A stretch of DNA of 64,000 nt from contig OX465598.1 of assembly GCA_950022295.1 (NCBI GenBank), positions 69,238,001 to 69,302,000 of the forward strand, in the 5' to 3' direction. Shown piece by piece: positions 23,788-34,110 of the stretch (positions within the stretch are counted from its first letter, which is position 1; each line of letters starts with the position of its first letter). Under the pieces are notes generated by a model. That model was not told the DNA's origin, searched no databases, and saw only the letters and a list, made by a program, of their open reading frames with translations. Source of the DNA: Bromus sterilis. Lineage: Eukaryota > Streptophyta > Magnoliopsida > Poales > Poaceae. The position numbers and the translations under genes were made by a program.

Positions 23788-24170
23788 TTACAAAATCTCC
23801 TCTCTAGGGGGATTTAACTTCTCTACTTCTTTTAAGTCTAGAGTATCAAGTCTCTTCTCAATAGTAGCAATTCTGTCTACAACATTGTTAAGACCATCAT
23901 AAACAAAATAAACAGATAAACCATGTATAATTTCAAGAGCTCTAGCTTCATCACACTCTAAAAAGTCTCCTTCAACTATAAGATCAAGAGAGTGCTTACA
24001 CCACTTAAAAAGGCCAAAGTGAAAAATTTCTAAGCACAATTCTTATAGGTAACCAAGGCTTATTTGCCTTATGTGCTTCAGAAATTCTGTCCCATGCCTT
24101 CTTCATATTCTCCCCATTCCTTTGATGGAAATCCAAGACTTCGGATTCCCTCATAGTACCAACTCCTAAC
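23788..24170 (-). pseudogene. gag: Gag-like remnant of E6
   Basis: Residues at 24039-23788 (SLDLIVEGDFLECDEARALEI, then a heptad-like RIATIEKRLDTLDLKEVE) and, in another frame just upstream, a segment resembling the capsid part of retrotransposon Gag (ESEVLDFHQRNGENMKKAW, about 24160-24050). Frame changes and stops divide it. It fits a Gag ending in a coiled-coil linker before protease. Confidence 0.55.
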
Positions 24171-24313
24171 ATACTTAACCACACAAGAAGGGTAACAGGT
24201 ATTTTTGGTATTTTTGATTAGGGACACAAAAGTAAAAACTGAAAGTTAAACTAACAAGACTAAAAAGCAAAGGTAAAAGATAGTGTGCAACTCCCATATC
24301 TTGTAGACTTGAG

Positions 24314-24331
24314 TCCCCGGCAACGGTGCCA
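24314..24331 (-). promoter_or_regulatory. Primer binding site of E6 (tRNA-Asp type)
   Basis: Minus strand reads TGGCACCGTTGCCGGGGA, one mismatch to the tRNA-Asp complement (CACC for CGCC), 10 bases after the 5' LTR. Confidence 0.88.
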
Positions 24332-24341
24332 GAAATTTGCT

Positions 24342-25978
24342 TGATGGCTTCTCGCCCCTCATTGGTTACCCCAAGTGGAAGGTTTGAGATGCAGTGCAGC
24401 AGCAAGTTTCCCTCGGTAAAGATACCAAGGTTATCGAACCAGTAGGACTCAGGAGATACAAGTAGGTGACAACATCGCCAGAAATTGCTTCCTGACTAGG
24501 GTGTTGTTGTGGACCTGCACACAACAACAAATAACTTTGCTCCCAACGAGTACAGAGGAGTTGTCAATTCCTCCGGCCTTGTAGTTTACAAAGGATCAAC
24601 GCAAGAGATAAAAGGTGCAATGGAAAGTAAAAGTTGAAAGTAAATTGAGGGTGTGAACAATAATGTGAAGATGGACCGGGGTCCCGTCATTTTCACTAGT
24701 GATGTCTCTCTCCCAAAAGACGATAAAAGTGCTAGCGAGGTAAACAAATCACAGTTGGGCAATTGACAGGATTATGAAGGCACCGCAATGCTAACTATGC
24801 TGCAAAGAAAGGAAGGGCTCAAAAGCAACGGGCAGTACGCCAAGGTAAGTAGACCGAAATCCATCTGCATCTACTACGAATCATCCACCTTGAGATATCT
24901 ATCCAGAACATCTCGCTGGTATTAAGTTGCGAATCCCACCCAAGTGTAAACTCAAAGCAATAGACAACTGCTTAAAAGAACTTTGCGTAAAGTAAACAAT
25001 CCTTACACCCGTAGATACAAGTACCGTTGTTTTATCCCTGGTGGCAACAGCACATCCCCTAGTCTCATGTTTCTGTCACTCAAGCTAGACATCAAGGGGC
25101 TGAACCCACAATCGATCATAACGCTCTCTCTTGGAGTTGCAAATAAAATACTTGGCCAAAGCAAATACCGCAACGGAGAACATGCAAGAATTTACTCAAG
25201 AACAAAATATAAAAGAGAAGAACCAAATATATTACTCATCACAATCTGAACATAGTCTCATAATCCATCAGACCCCAACAAACTCAGCATAGCAATAGCA
25301 GAAATTACATACATGCCTCGATCATGTGAGGCAGCCTACGAGGACTCGAAAGTGGAAGCACAAAAGAGGGAAAGATTCATCACATAGCTAGTGGTCACGG
25401 ACCTATGGTCCAAGGGGGACTACTCACGGCACATCCGGGAGGCGTCCATTACTATGGATGGTCTCCCGGAGGGGGTTCCTCCTTCCGGCAAGGTGCCGGG
25501 GCAGCTTCTCCAGGCAGCCCCGATCTTGAAACGGTGGCGGCGGCGGTACAGAGGGGAGTTCGCGAAAAAGAGATCGATATTAGGGATTTCTACCCCGAGG
25601 GGTAAATATAGGCGAAGGGGGCATCGAGGGGACCCACGAGGCAGTCAGGAGGGTCCCTGGCGCGGCGCAGGGTGGGGCCGCGCCACCTGCCCTCCTGGCT
25701 GCCTGGTGGTGGCCCCCTTCCCTTTCTTGGTGATTCCGGAAGCTTCTGTTGCGCTGATTTTTTATATATTTTTCCCGGAATTTTTGGAGCACTTTTAATG
25801 GCCGGAAAACCTGAAATACAAAAACAGCAGAAAACAAAAACTGGCAACTGGGTGCACTGAGTTAATAGGTTAGTCCAAATAGGTTCAAAAGTGTATGAAA
25901 GTTCAAGAAAAACATGGCAAAGTCACACAAAACATGCATGGAGCAAGCAGAAATTATAGATACGTTTGAGACGTATCA
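24342..25978 (-). repeat. 5' LTR of E6 (1637 bp)
   Basis: Minus strand starts TGATACGTCTC at 25978 and ends GAAGCCATCA at 24342. TATA-like TATATTTA at 25610-25603. It matches the E9 LTRs closely. Confidence 0.92.
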
Positions 25979-25983
25979 GCAGG
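25979..25983. repeat. Target-site duplication of E6 (right copy, GCAGG)
   Basis: Exact copy of 18846-18850. Confidence 0.95.
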
Positions 25984-26505
25984 GTATCTTAGCGGAATGA
26001 CAGGTCAGGTGTATTCCACCGGTGTGCGGCGGGCCTGGTACTGTTCGTGGCCGACAGATATCCTGTTGTACGAAAGTCGAGCTCTTCGGAGAAAACGTGA
26101 GACAAGGTAAGGAGACGGTTCACCTTGTTGGTAACCGCATGAGTTGGTGGGACGATAGGGCAGGCACCGATGTTACTGGTGGTCCTGACTGCTGTCGTTG
26201 TCCGCGACTCATTTCAATAAGGGGCAGCGATAATGGTTGTCTCGACAGAAAATAATAAAATGCTTAATGGGTTCGACGGATGACTTGAGTAGCCTTTTGG
26301 CTTGTACGCACTACCTATACGTGGGATTACGGTGTGGGCCCGCCGCGTTGTGGTCTCGTTCGAAAGCTCTGAAAGACGTCCAGTTCAGCATTGTGGCGCG
26401 GTCGGATCCGCATCCATGATAGAGTTGTGTGGTATCCACCGTCCTCACAACGACCCGGAGAGCGAGGGGTGATAGGCCCATGACCCCCTTGCACTTAGGG
26501 TTGTA
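25984..26505 (+). repeat. E5 5' LTR, middle segment
   Basis: This 522-base stretch joins the segment ending at 18850 (via the E6 duplication) to the one resuming at 49320. No gene is present; the short open frames do not resemble known proteins. Confidence 0.7.
26501..26505. repeat. Target-site duplication of E7 (left copy, TTGTA)
   Basis: TTGTA before the E7 LTR corresponds to CTGTA at 49320-49324 after the other end, with one C/T difference, as expected for an older insertion. Confidence 0.8.
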
Positions 26506-29500
26506 TGTCGGGACCCGGGGTTAGCGTATGCAAGTCCCTCTACGACATAGTCATATGGAGAGCCAAAAACCGTACCCACTTGTCCAAGAAGACAAGGCCA
26601 AGCACAGAACGTTCTCGGAAAGAATCGTACATGAGGGACATCCCATCCAGGCCGGATGATCAACTGAGATGGGTCCTCATCGTCTGCACACAATTCTAAT
26701 GATATGAGTGATGAACTCCCATATCAAAGACAAGTCGCCTCAACCATACTATCGACTATCTCATAACTCTTACATAGACTTACTCCGGCCCGATCGCTTA
26801 GTCGGGGTCTAGGGCGGGCTCGATCATACAACAAAGTGTGCACAAGACAGAGTCTCGAACAATCGCATCGTGATGCCCCAAGCTGCGCACATCTAAGGGC
26901 CACTTGGTGTATAAAAGCCCGCCAGCCAGATCACAACTAAGGTCTCGAAAACCCATACAAAGACATGCATGTTATAAACATACACGCAGCACACATGCCT
27001 TGTATGTACAGCAGGTATCATTGCAATTCTCTACAGAGTATACATTTTATTGATAACTCTCACAGAGTGCACACAGAGATCACAAGCATGTGATCCAACA
27101 TTACAACAGACAAGCGGAAGCAAAGTAGGTCTGAGTACAGACAATTTTAACAAATTTCTTAAGAAGCCTTATTTAAACACAAGCCATCCATGAGGGAACC
27201 AGTCGTCTGACTGAGACTACACTAGCTTGGTCTTCAGTCTTCGAGCTCGATGAAGAAGCCACCTTCGGGGTCAGTGGTTTCATCTAAAACATAGAATAAG
27301 AAACGTGAGTACAAATTCGTACTCAGCAAGACTTACATAGGAACTATACTACTCATGCACATGTATCAAGGTAAAGGGAGGTGGGGTTCAAAAGCAGAAG
27401 TGCCAGCTTTGACTTGGCTAGTCCTGAACTACGAGTACCAGACTTGAGGTAAGAAGCGTACACGAGTCCACTAATTTCTCCAACCAATTACACCACTATG
27501 GTGCCTTCCTCGACTTCCCCACGAGAAAGCACGCCATAGCACTCATGCTTATCTTGGTGAGTTTTATAAGTATCCAGTTCAAGTTGTCTAATAATCAAGC
27601 TAAGTTTTCCAAGCAGTCCTTAACCGCGGACGCGGCTATTCGAATAGTTTTGTTAACACTGCAGGTGTGTACCGCTACACACACATGATCATCGGTTACC
27701 GCCTTTGTACTCGACACCGTTCAAGAAGTGTTGGCGACGATGCTCACCACAACTGTTACCTCATAGCCGATCTAGTCCAAGAAAGCCGCCTACCTGGGTT
27801 GGCTACCACTATCGTGAACCCGGCCGGTTTACCGAAGTGGACCCAGATGATGTGTGCGTGGTGCATAAGCCGGTCTCGGATGAGCCGTTCTCTCACTTAG
27901 CAGCCAGGCCACAAACCTACCAGAACTCCAAACTATTGCGACATCTGGACATCGAAAGGGATGAGTTAATAGGTTGAGAGGGGTCAGTGAGCCCAATGTG
28001 TGGTTGTACTCTTCATCTTGGATCACCACACAAGAACTCGGACTTAGGGCAGTGTTCAACGAGAAAACCCATCGTGTACTCCTACACAGCCTCTCATCGT
28101 TCACCTTGTATTAGGGTAGATTCACCAACACCTTTCCACCAACATCAACATGATTGCTACCATCCTGACTCACATAACAGTAACAACATTGTATCACTCT
28201 AAGCATGCAATAAGCAGTAACAATTGCAGGGGCCACATGATATCAATCAACTCATACATTTGCTAGGATTGTGGTTTACTTACTATTGTGACAAAATGAT
28301 AGGTCATGCAAAGGAATGGGTTCATCTAGGTGGTAGAAACGTAGCATGGTAATCATCCTATACAATGCATAAGCGAGACATGAGAGGGAAGTGGGATTTT
28401 ATCGACATGATCAATGGGGGTTTGCTTGCCTTGCTGACGAGGTTCGGGTTTAGGGTCTTCAACGAAGGGGGCAGCCTCCTGTTCCGGTTCCACCTCTACT
28501 CGACAAACAACAAACAAGGTAGCAAAGTAAATACAATACACAAGCACATGGTTGAAGGTTGAAACTTGGTTTGCATGAATTTGATGTGTGAAGCAATTCC
28601 ATTTAAATGGAGTATATTGCAATGATTTACAAATTCAAACTCCAATTTGAATTCAATTTAGCCAAGTTACAAATGCTATTGTGTGATCAATGTAATTCAT
28701 TTTGAAATGTGTATGATATGCCTCTGATGTGCAATTGAAATATGGTATGTTGCTATGGTTCAAGTTGCAAAAGCATTTGAAATGAATTTGATTTATTTCC
28801 AATTAATCCAAATAGCAAAGGCTACTGGTCACCTTTTAAATTCAACTCAAACATAGTTGAAAGTTGCATATTTGGATAGATTATTTTCTCCTGATCATTT
28901 TTCATATATTATTTGTTAAAATTTGGAGTTAATATGAATTTTCTATGAATTTCCAAAGTTTATTTCATTTTTTGGAATTTCTCTGATTTCTTTTAATCTG
29001 GAAAAGTCTTTATTGCGTCACTGTTGCGTCATGCTGACATGGGGGGGGGTCTGACCAGTGGGGTCGGCCTGTCAGCCTCTGGGTTAATTAACCCGGTTAG
29101 TTTAAACTAACCAGGGGATTAATTAGCAGCCTGGGCCCACAGGTCAGTGGCTGGTGGGGCTGGATTAGTGGTTAATCTAATCTTCCACGCCGACCTCACC
29201 GGCGGCGAGTCGCCGGCGACGTCCAGACGCGGCGACGTCTACGGGGATGGTGGCTCCGGCCACCATTTGGTGCGCTGAGGCCACCAAAATGGAGCCCTCG
29301 AACGTGCGCTTCGAATGGGCCAAGCCACGGGCGCTGGAGTGCACCGTAGCCACGCCGGCGACGAGCTCTAGCGGCGGCGGAGCCACTGGCTAGACGCAGC
29401 CGTCGACTCAGTTCACGGGGAGAGGCAACGGTGGGCTCTTTAGACGCACAAGACCACCAGAAAGACGATGCACGCACTGGACGAGACGATAGGGCACAGG

Positions 29501-30564
29501 GGCGACCTCGTCGTCGTCCATGGCGGTTCGGTACTCCGGCGAACATGGCAGCTGGAGCTAGAGAACGAATTGGAGGGGACAAACAGAGGGGTTTTGATCC
29601 CGCGCTCACCAGGAAAGCAACGGAGCAGTCGGCGAGGCAAACGGAGGCGTGAAGGCGACGAATTCGACGGCGAGGTCTTGCGGGTCCGGTGACGTCTCGG
29701 TGAAGCTTGCGTGGGCTTGAGGCCAAATTAGCTCGCCAGCTTCTGCAGGACGATGAAGTCGACGACGATGAGCACGAGGGACATGGCGGCTTGACCTCTA
29801 GCTCACGGTGGCCACCTCTTCGAATGGAGACGAACTGCGGTGGCGCTCGGTGTCGGTGGAAACGGGCAGCAGAGAGAGAGAAGGGGGAAATGGATCACGA
29901 CGCCACGGGCATCTCTTTGGCGCGAGGAGAAGGAACGGGGAGGCCTGGAAGGCCCTCGGCGTCGAGGTGGAGTAAACGGCTGGCTCGGTGGCTTTCCACC
30001 GAGCAGCTTGGGTGCGTGGGGCGGGGAAGAAGACCCCCGTGCCTCTGGTGGGCCGGCTGGGCCTTCGCCTGGGCGACAGGTAAGTGGTTCTGTTTCCTTT
30101 TTCTATTTTTCTTTTCTGTTTTCTTCTGACATTTGTTTTGGCTAGCTAAAATAAACAGCAAACCATTTTATTGAATGCTGAAACTTTTTATGTGGCATCA
30201 CAATATACTAGGCTAGCCACTTGTAAAGTTTGAACATTTTTAAAATTCAAATTATTTGAACTTTAAATCAAATAGGGGTTTTTGATTAATTCCAAGGTCC
30301 TATTTGAATATTTGAAAAATCCATGAGCATGGGGTGGGTCCCACATCACTTGAAATGTGATCACACTCATTTATAAGACTTTTCAAAAATCAAACATGAA
30401 TTTTTGGAGAAGATTTATTTCTGGCCTTTTGAATTAATTCATCTGGGGGGTGTTCCTTCTCCCATTTGAGTTTGATTTTGATTTCAAATGATTTCTTTTG
30501 AAATTTTTAACATGATGCAAGATGACTTTGATCCTAACACATTATCTAACAGAGGGTTCTGACA
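26506..30564 (-). repeat. 3' LTR of E7 (4059 bp)
   Basis: Minus strand begins TGTCAGAACCC at 30564 and ends GGGTCCCGACA at 26506. AATAAA on the minus strand at 27051-27046. At about 28437-28465 it shows the uninterrupted site corresponding to the E8 insertion point in the sibling LTR. A GC-rich block lies at about 29160-30090. Confidence 0.92.
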
Positions 30565-31882
30565 ACTCGCCCCCACTCAACAGAATCTCGTCCCGAGATT
30601 CAGAAGTCTGCGGGAGGAAGGTGGGATACTCGGTACGGAGACGGTCTTCTCTTTCCCACGTGGCTTCTCTCTCAGAGTGGTGTGACCATTGCACTTTCAG
30701 AAACTTAATCTTCTGACGACGAGTGAAACACTCTGCGGAATCAAGAATACGAACGGGGTATTCTCGATAAGAAAGGTCATCTTGGAGATCGAGCGTTTCA
30801 TGGTCGACTTCGCGGATGGGGTCCTTGAAGGAACGCCTGAGTTGGGACACATGGAATACATCATGTACTCGGGAAAGGTGCGGGGGTAGTTCAAGTTGGT
30901 AGGCAACTTCTCCACGTTTAGAAAGAATGCGGAAAGGTCCGATGTAACATGGGGCCAACTTGCCTTTGATACCGAAACGTTGGGTTCCCTTCAGAGGAGT
31001 AATCCGAAGGTAAGCCTTCTCATCCACATTGTAGTTCTCTTTCCTATGATGACGATCATAGTAGCTTTTCTGACGAGAATGGGCTGCTTTCAATTGATCA
31101 CGAACAATGCGAACTTGCTCTTCTGCTTCCTTGATCATGTCCGGTCCAAAGAATTGTCTTTCACCTGTTTCTGACCAGTTTAGGGGTGTTCGACATCGTC
31201 GTCCATATAGGAGTTCAAAAGGAGCCATGTTCAGACTAGATTGGAAGCTATTGTTATAAGCAAATTCGGCAAATGGAAGAGACTTCTCCCAATTCTTTCC
31301 GAATGAGATAACACAAGCTCTGAGCATGTCTTCAAGAATTTGGTTAACCCTTTCGACTTGACCACTAGACTGAGGATGGAAAGCTGTACTAAAGGAGAGA
31401 TGAGTTCCCATAGCATTCTGAAAGCTTCCCCAGAATCTAGAGGTGAAAAGGCTACCACGATCAGAATTGATTTCCAAAGGAACACCATGAAGGGATACAA
31501 TTCTAGAGACGTACAAGTCCGCTAACTGGCTAGCAGTTATGGACTCGCGAACTGGAAGGAAGTGAGAAACTTTGGAAAGCCTATCTATGACAAAGAAGAT
31601 GGCATCATTTCCTTTCTGGGTTTTTAGAAAGCCGGTGATGAAGTCCATACCGACTTTGTCCCATTTCCACTCCGGAATAGGCAAAGGTTGAAGTGTACCA
31701 GCAGGTCTTTGATGTTCTGCCTTAATGCTACGACAAACATCACATTCGGCAACAAATTGAGCAATGTCTCTCTTCATCCTAGTCCACCAAAATCTCTGGC
31801 GTAGATCTCGGTACATTTTTGTGCTACCGGGATGAATCGAGAGGGGTGTGTCATGGGCTTCCTTGAGGATGAGTTGCCTTAG
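30542..31882 (-). pseudogene. pol: Integrase with chromodomain-like tail of E7 pol
   Basis: The frame runs open from after the TAA at 31885-31883. It contains the zinc-binding domain (ending CDVCRSIKAEHQRPAG), then the catalytic core with its first Asp in VGMDFITGF, second in INSDRGSLF and the Glu in SSGQVERVNQ, so the D,D,E triad is present. A GPFRILSKRGEVAYQL segment (GPY/F-like) and the C-terminal chromodomain-like region follow (FLKVQWSHHSEREATWE). The open frame crosses the polypurine tract and ends in a TAG inside the 3' LTR. An upstream stop cuts it off from reverse transcriptase, so it could not be made as part of a polyprotein from this copy. Confidence 0.9.
30565..30601 (-). promoter_or_regulatory. 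Polypurine tract (30578-30565) and palindrome (30601-30583) of E7
   Basis: The same G-rich tract and the same 19-base palindrome as in E1, directly before the 3' LTR and within the last codons of pol. Confidence 0.75.
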
Positions 31883-33430
31883 TTACTTATTCTTAGGTAC
31901 TACCAAACGATTTCCAAAGAATACCGTTCCCTTGCTATCTGTGGAGAAACATTAAGCAACTCCGCTAGCAATGTTCTCCTTGATCCGGCGAACACCTCGT
32001 GCACGCCTTTGGGCAACTACGATTTGATCCTCAAGAGTTGGTTTCGCCAGCAAGGTAGAAAGATAGCCATGAGGAACAATCTCAAGATTGAGCTTGCGAA
32101 ATTCCTCATGAAGAAGTGGTTGATACTGTAGTAACATGAGGTTGTTACAATACGACTTACGACTTAGTGCATCAGCCATGACATTGGCTTTTCCTGGGGT
32201 GTAAGAAATTCCTACGTCGTAATCTTTTATCAACTCAATCCAGCGTCTTTGCCTGAGATTAAGATCTGGCTGGGTGAATATGTATTTGAGGCTTTGGTGG
32301 TCGGAATAGATCTCACAACGATTACCAAGGAGATAATGTCGCCAAGTTGTTAGGGCATGAACTATGGCAGCGAGTTCAAGGTCATGGGTAGGATAGTTCT
32401 CTTCATGTGGCCGCAACTGGCGTGAAGCATAAGCTACCACATGTCTATCTTGCAGAAGTATGCATCCTAACCCTTGCCGTGATGCGTCACAAAAGATCTC
32501 GAAATCCTTTTTGATGTCTGGAGGTGCAAGTACGGGTGCAGAAGTCAATCTCCTTTTTAGCTCTTGAAAGATTTCCTCGCACTTGGGAGTCCATAGGAAT
32601 TTCTTATCTTTCTTGAGGAGTTCAGTTAGAGGCTTTGCAACTTTAGAAAAGTTCTCGACGAAGCGGCGGCAATAGCTGGCTAGGCCAAGAAAACTCCTAA
32701 TTTGCTTAACCGATTCAGGTGGAGTCCAGTCAAGGACGGCCTGAACTCTCTCGGGATTCACAGCAATGCCTTTTGCATAAATCACGTGGCCTAAGTAGGT
32801 CACTTCTGGTAGCCAAAATTCACACTTGGAGAATTTAGCATACAGGCGGTGCTCTCTAAGTTTCATCAATACCAACCTTAGGTGTTCGGCATGTTCTTCT
32901 TCGTTCTTCGAGTAGATGAGAATGTCATCGAGATAAACTACAACAAATTTATCTAGGTACTCCATGAAGATCGAATTCATCATGCGTGAGAAAGTGGTGA
33001 GGGCATTGGTTAAACCAAAGGACATGACGGTGTACTCGTAAAGACCATAACGAGTAGTGAAAGCCGTTTTTGGAATGTCCTCGTTTCGGATCTTGATTTG
33101 ATGATAACCTAATCTTAAGTCCATCTTGGAGAAGACAGAGGATCCAGCAAGTTGATCATAAAGATCATTGATCCTGGGCAGTGGGTACTTGTTCTTTATC
33201 GTCGCTAAATTTAGCGGGCGATAGTCTACGCACATCCTTTCTTTTCCATCTTTCTTCGTTACGAACAGAACGGGGCAACCCCGTGGTGATGAGCTAGGGC
33301 GGATGAAGCCTTTTTCCAACAAAGCTTCAAGTTGGGTTTTAAGCTCAGCTAACTCACATGGGGCCATTTTGTATGGGCGTCTAGAAATTGGTGTGGTTCC
33401 TGGCATAAGATCTACTATGAACTCTACACA
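31883..33430 (-). pseudogene. pol: Reverse transcriptase and RNase H of E7 pol, ending in premature stops
   Basis: The open part 33406-31954 gives 484 residues. Reverse transcriptase: KKDGKERMCVDYRPLN (about 51-66), FSKMDLRLGYHQ with Asp 96, FGLTNALTTF (about 130-139, where the usual NAP reads NAL) and the active-site VYLDD at 157-161. RNase H: FEIFCDASRQGLG, the Glu in HDLELAAIVHAL, YSDHQSLKYIF and MADALSRK. TAA at 31954-31952 and a second TAA at 31885-31883 divide it in frame from integrase. The protein is truncated at its N-terminus: homology starts just before MPGTTPISRRPYKM and no protease lies upstream. Confidence 0.92.
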
Positions 33431-34094
33431 TCTGTCGGGTGGATAGTTTTAAGGGGTTGGGTTACTGGATGGTTTTCCTGAGGATGACCAAGTCTTACTA
33501 GGGGCTACAACAGATATGTCAGAGTAGAAAAGTACCCCAACACGATGGTCAGTGTGGTTATCCAGGCTAGGGAACATCTAAAGTGGGAGGAAGAGCTGCA
33601 ATTGAATCAGTATAGGTTTCAAGAAGAAAACCTACATCAAACACTATGAACTGTCGGGCATGCCACCTAGAAAAACTTCTGGAAGGACAACCGAAATAGA
33701 GGGAAAGATTTTGCAAACGCATCAGATTATGAAGAAACCTGGAATGACTCGGACAGCATAACGGCTGTAATTGCAAGAGAAAACAATTTTCTTACAACAT
33801 AGAAACAACACTTACATACGATGTAAGAAATAAGGAAGCACAACAATTCTAACAAACCGAACACAACTTTCCTACGGCTACAAGGAAGCAAACAACGAGA
33901 TGTTCTAATAAGACAGAGGTGAGCCTAGTCCAATCTTCCCGTAGAAGAGGTAAGGGTGACTTAGAACTCAGAACGAAGGGGGTAAGGAGAAAAAAGAAGC
34001 CTTACGTTGTTCCCTTATATACCCAGAATAACTATATAACTATAGCAAGCTAGACTCAACTTCGGCCAAGGCTGATAATCCTACAGGCAGTCCT
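33431..34094 (-). other. E7 leader and degraded remnant
   Basis: About 660 bases between the PBS and the surviving pol. The first part resembles the E5 leader (both have GACTGCCTGTAGGA right after the PBS). The rest contains no recognisable gag or protease, so a deletion joined leader to mid-pol. Confidence 0.6.
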
Positions 34095-34107
34095 GCTCTG
34101 ATACCAA
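34095..34107 (-). promoter_or_regulatory. Primer binding site of E7 (initiator tRNA-Met type)
   Basis: Minus strand TTGGTATCAGAGC, 3 bases after the 5' LTR. It contains TGGTATCAGAGC, the complement of the plant initiator tRNA-Met 3' end. Confidence 0.88.
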
Positions 34108-34110
34108 GTC

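Larger units (their letters stand above)
18851..25978 (-). mobile_element. E6: complete non-autonomous WHAM-like gypsy element
   Basis: A 7128 bp element on the minus strand: 5' LTR 25978-24342, PBS, a gag/protease-like coding part, a small membrane-peptide frame, a conserved noncoding region, polypurine tract, 3' LTR 20434-18851. It lies inside the E5 LTR. LTRs and 3' half match E9 closely, but the coding part is unrelated to that of E4 and E9. Confidence 0.92.

Noticed and set aside
29196..29726. 176-codon frame kept in both E7 LTRs (also 47938-48468)
   Set aside because: LTRs are identical at insertion, so keeping the frame twice is no independent support. The protein is Arg-rich and not seen in E1.
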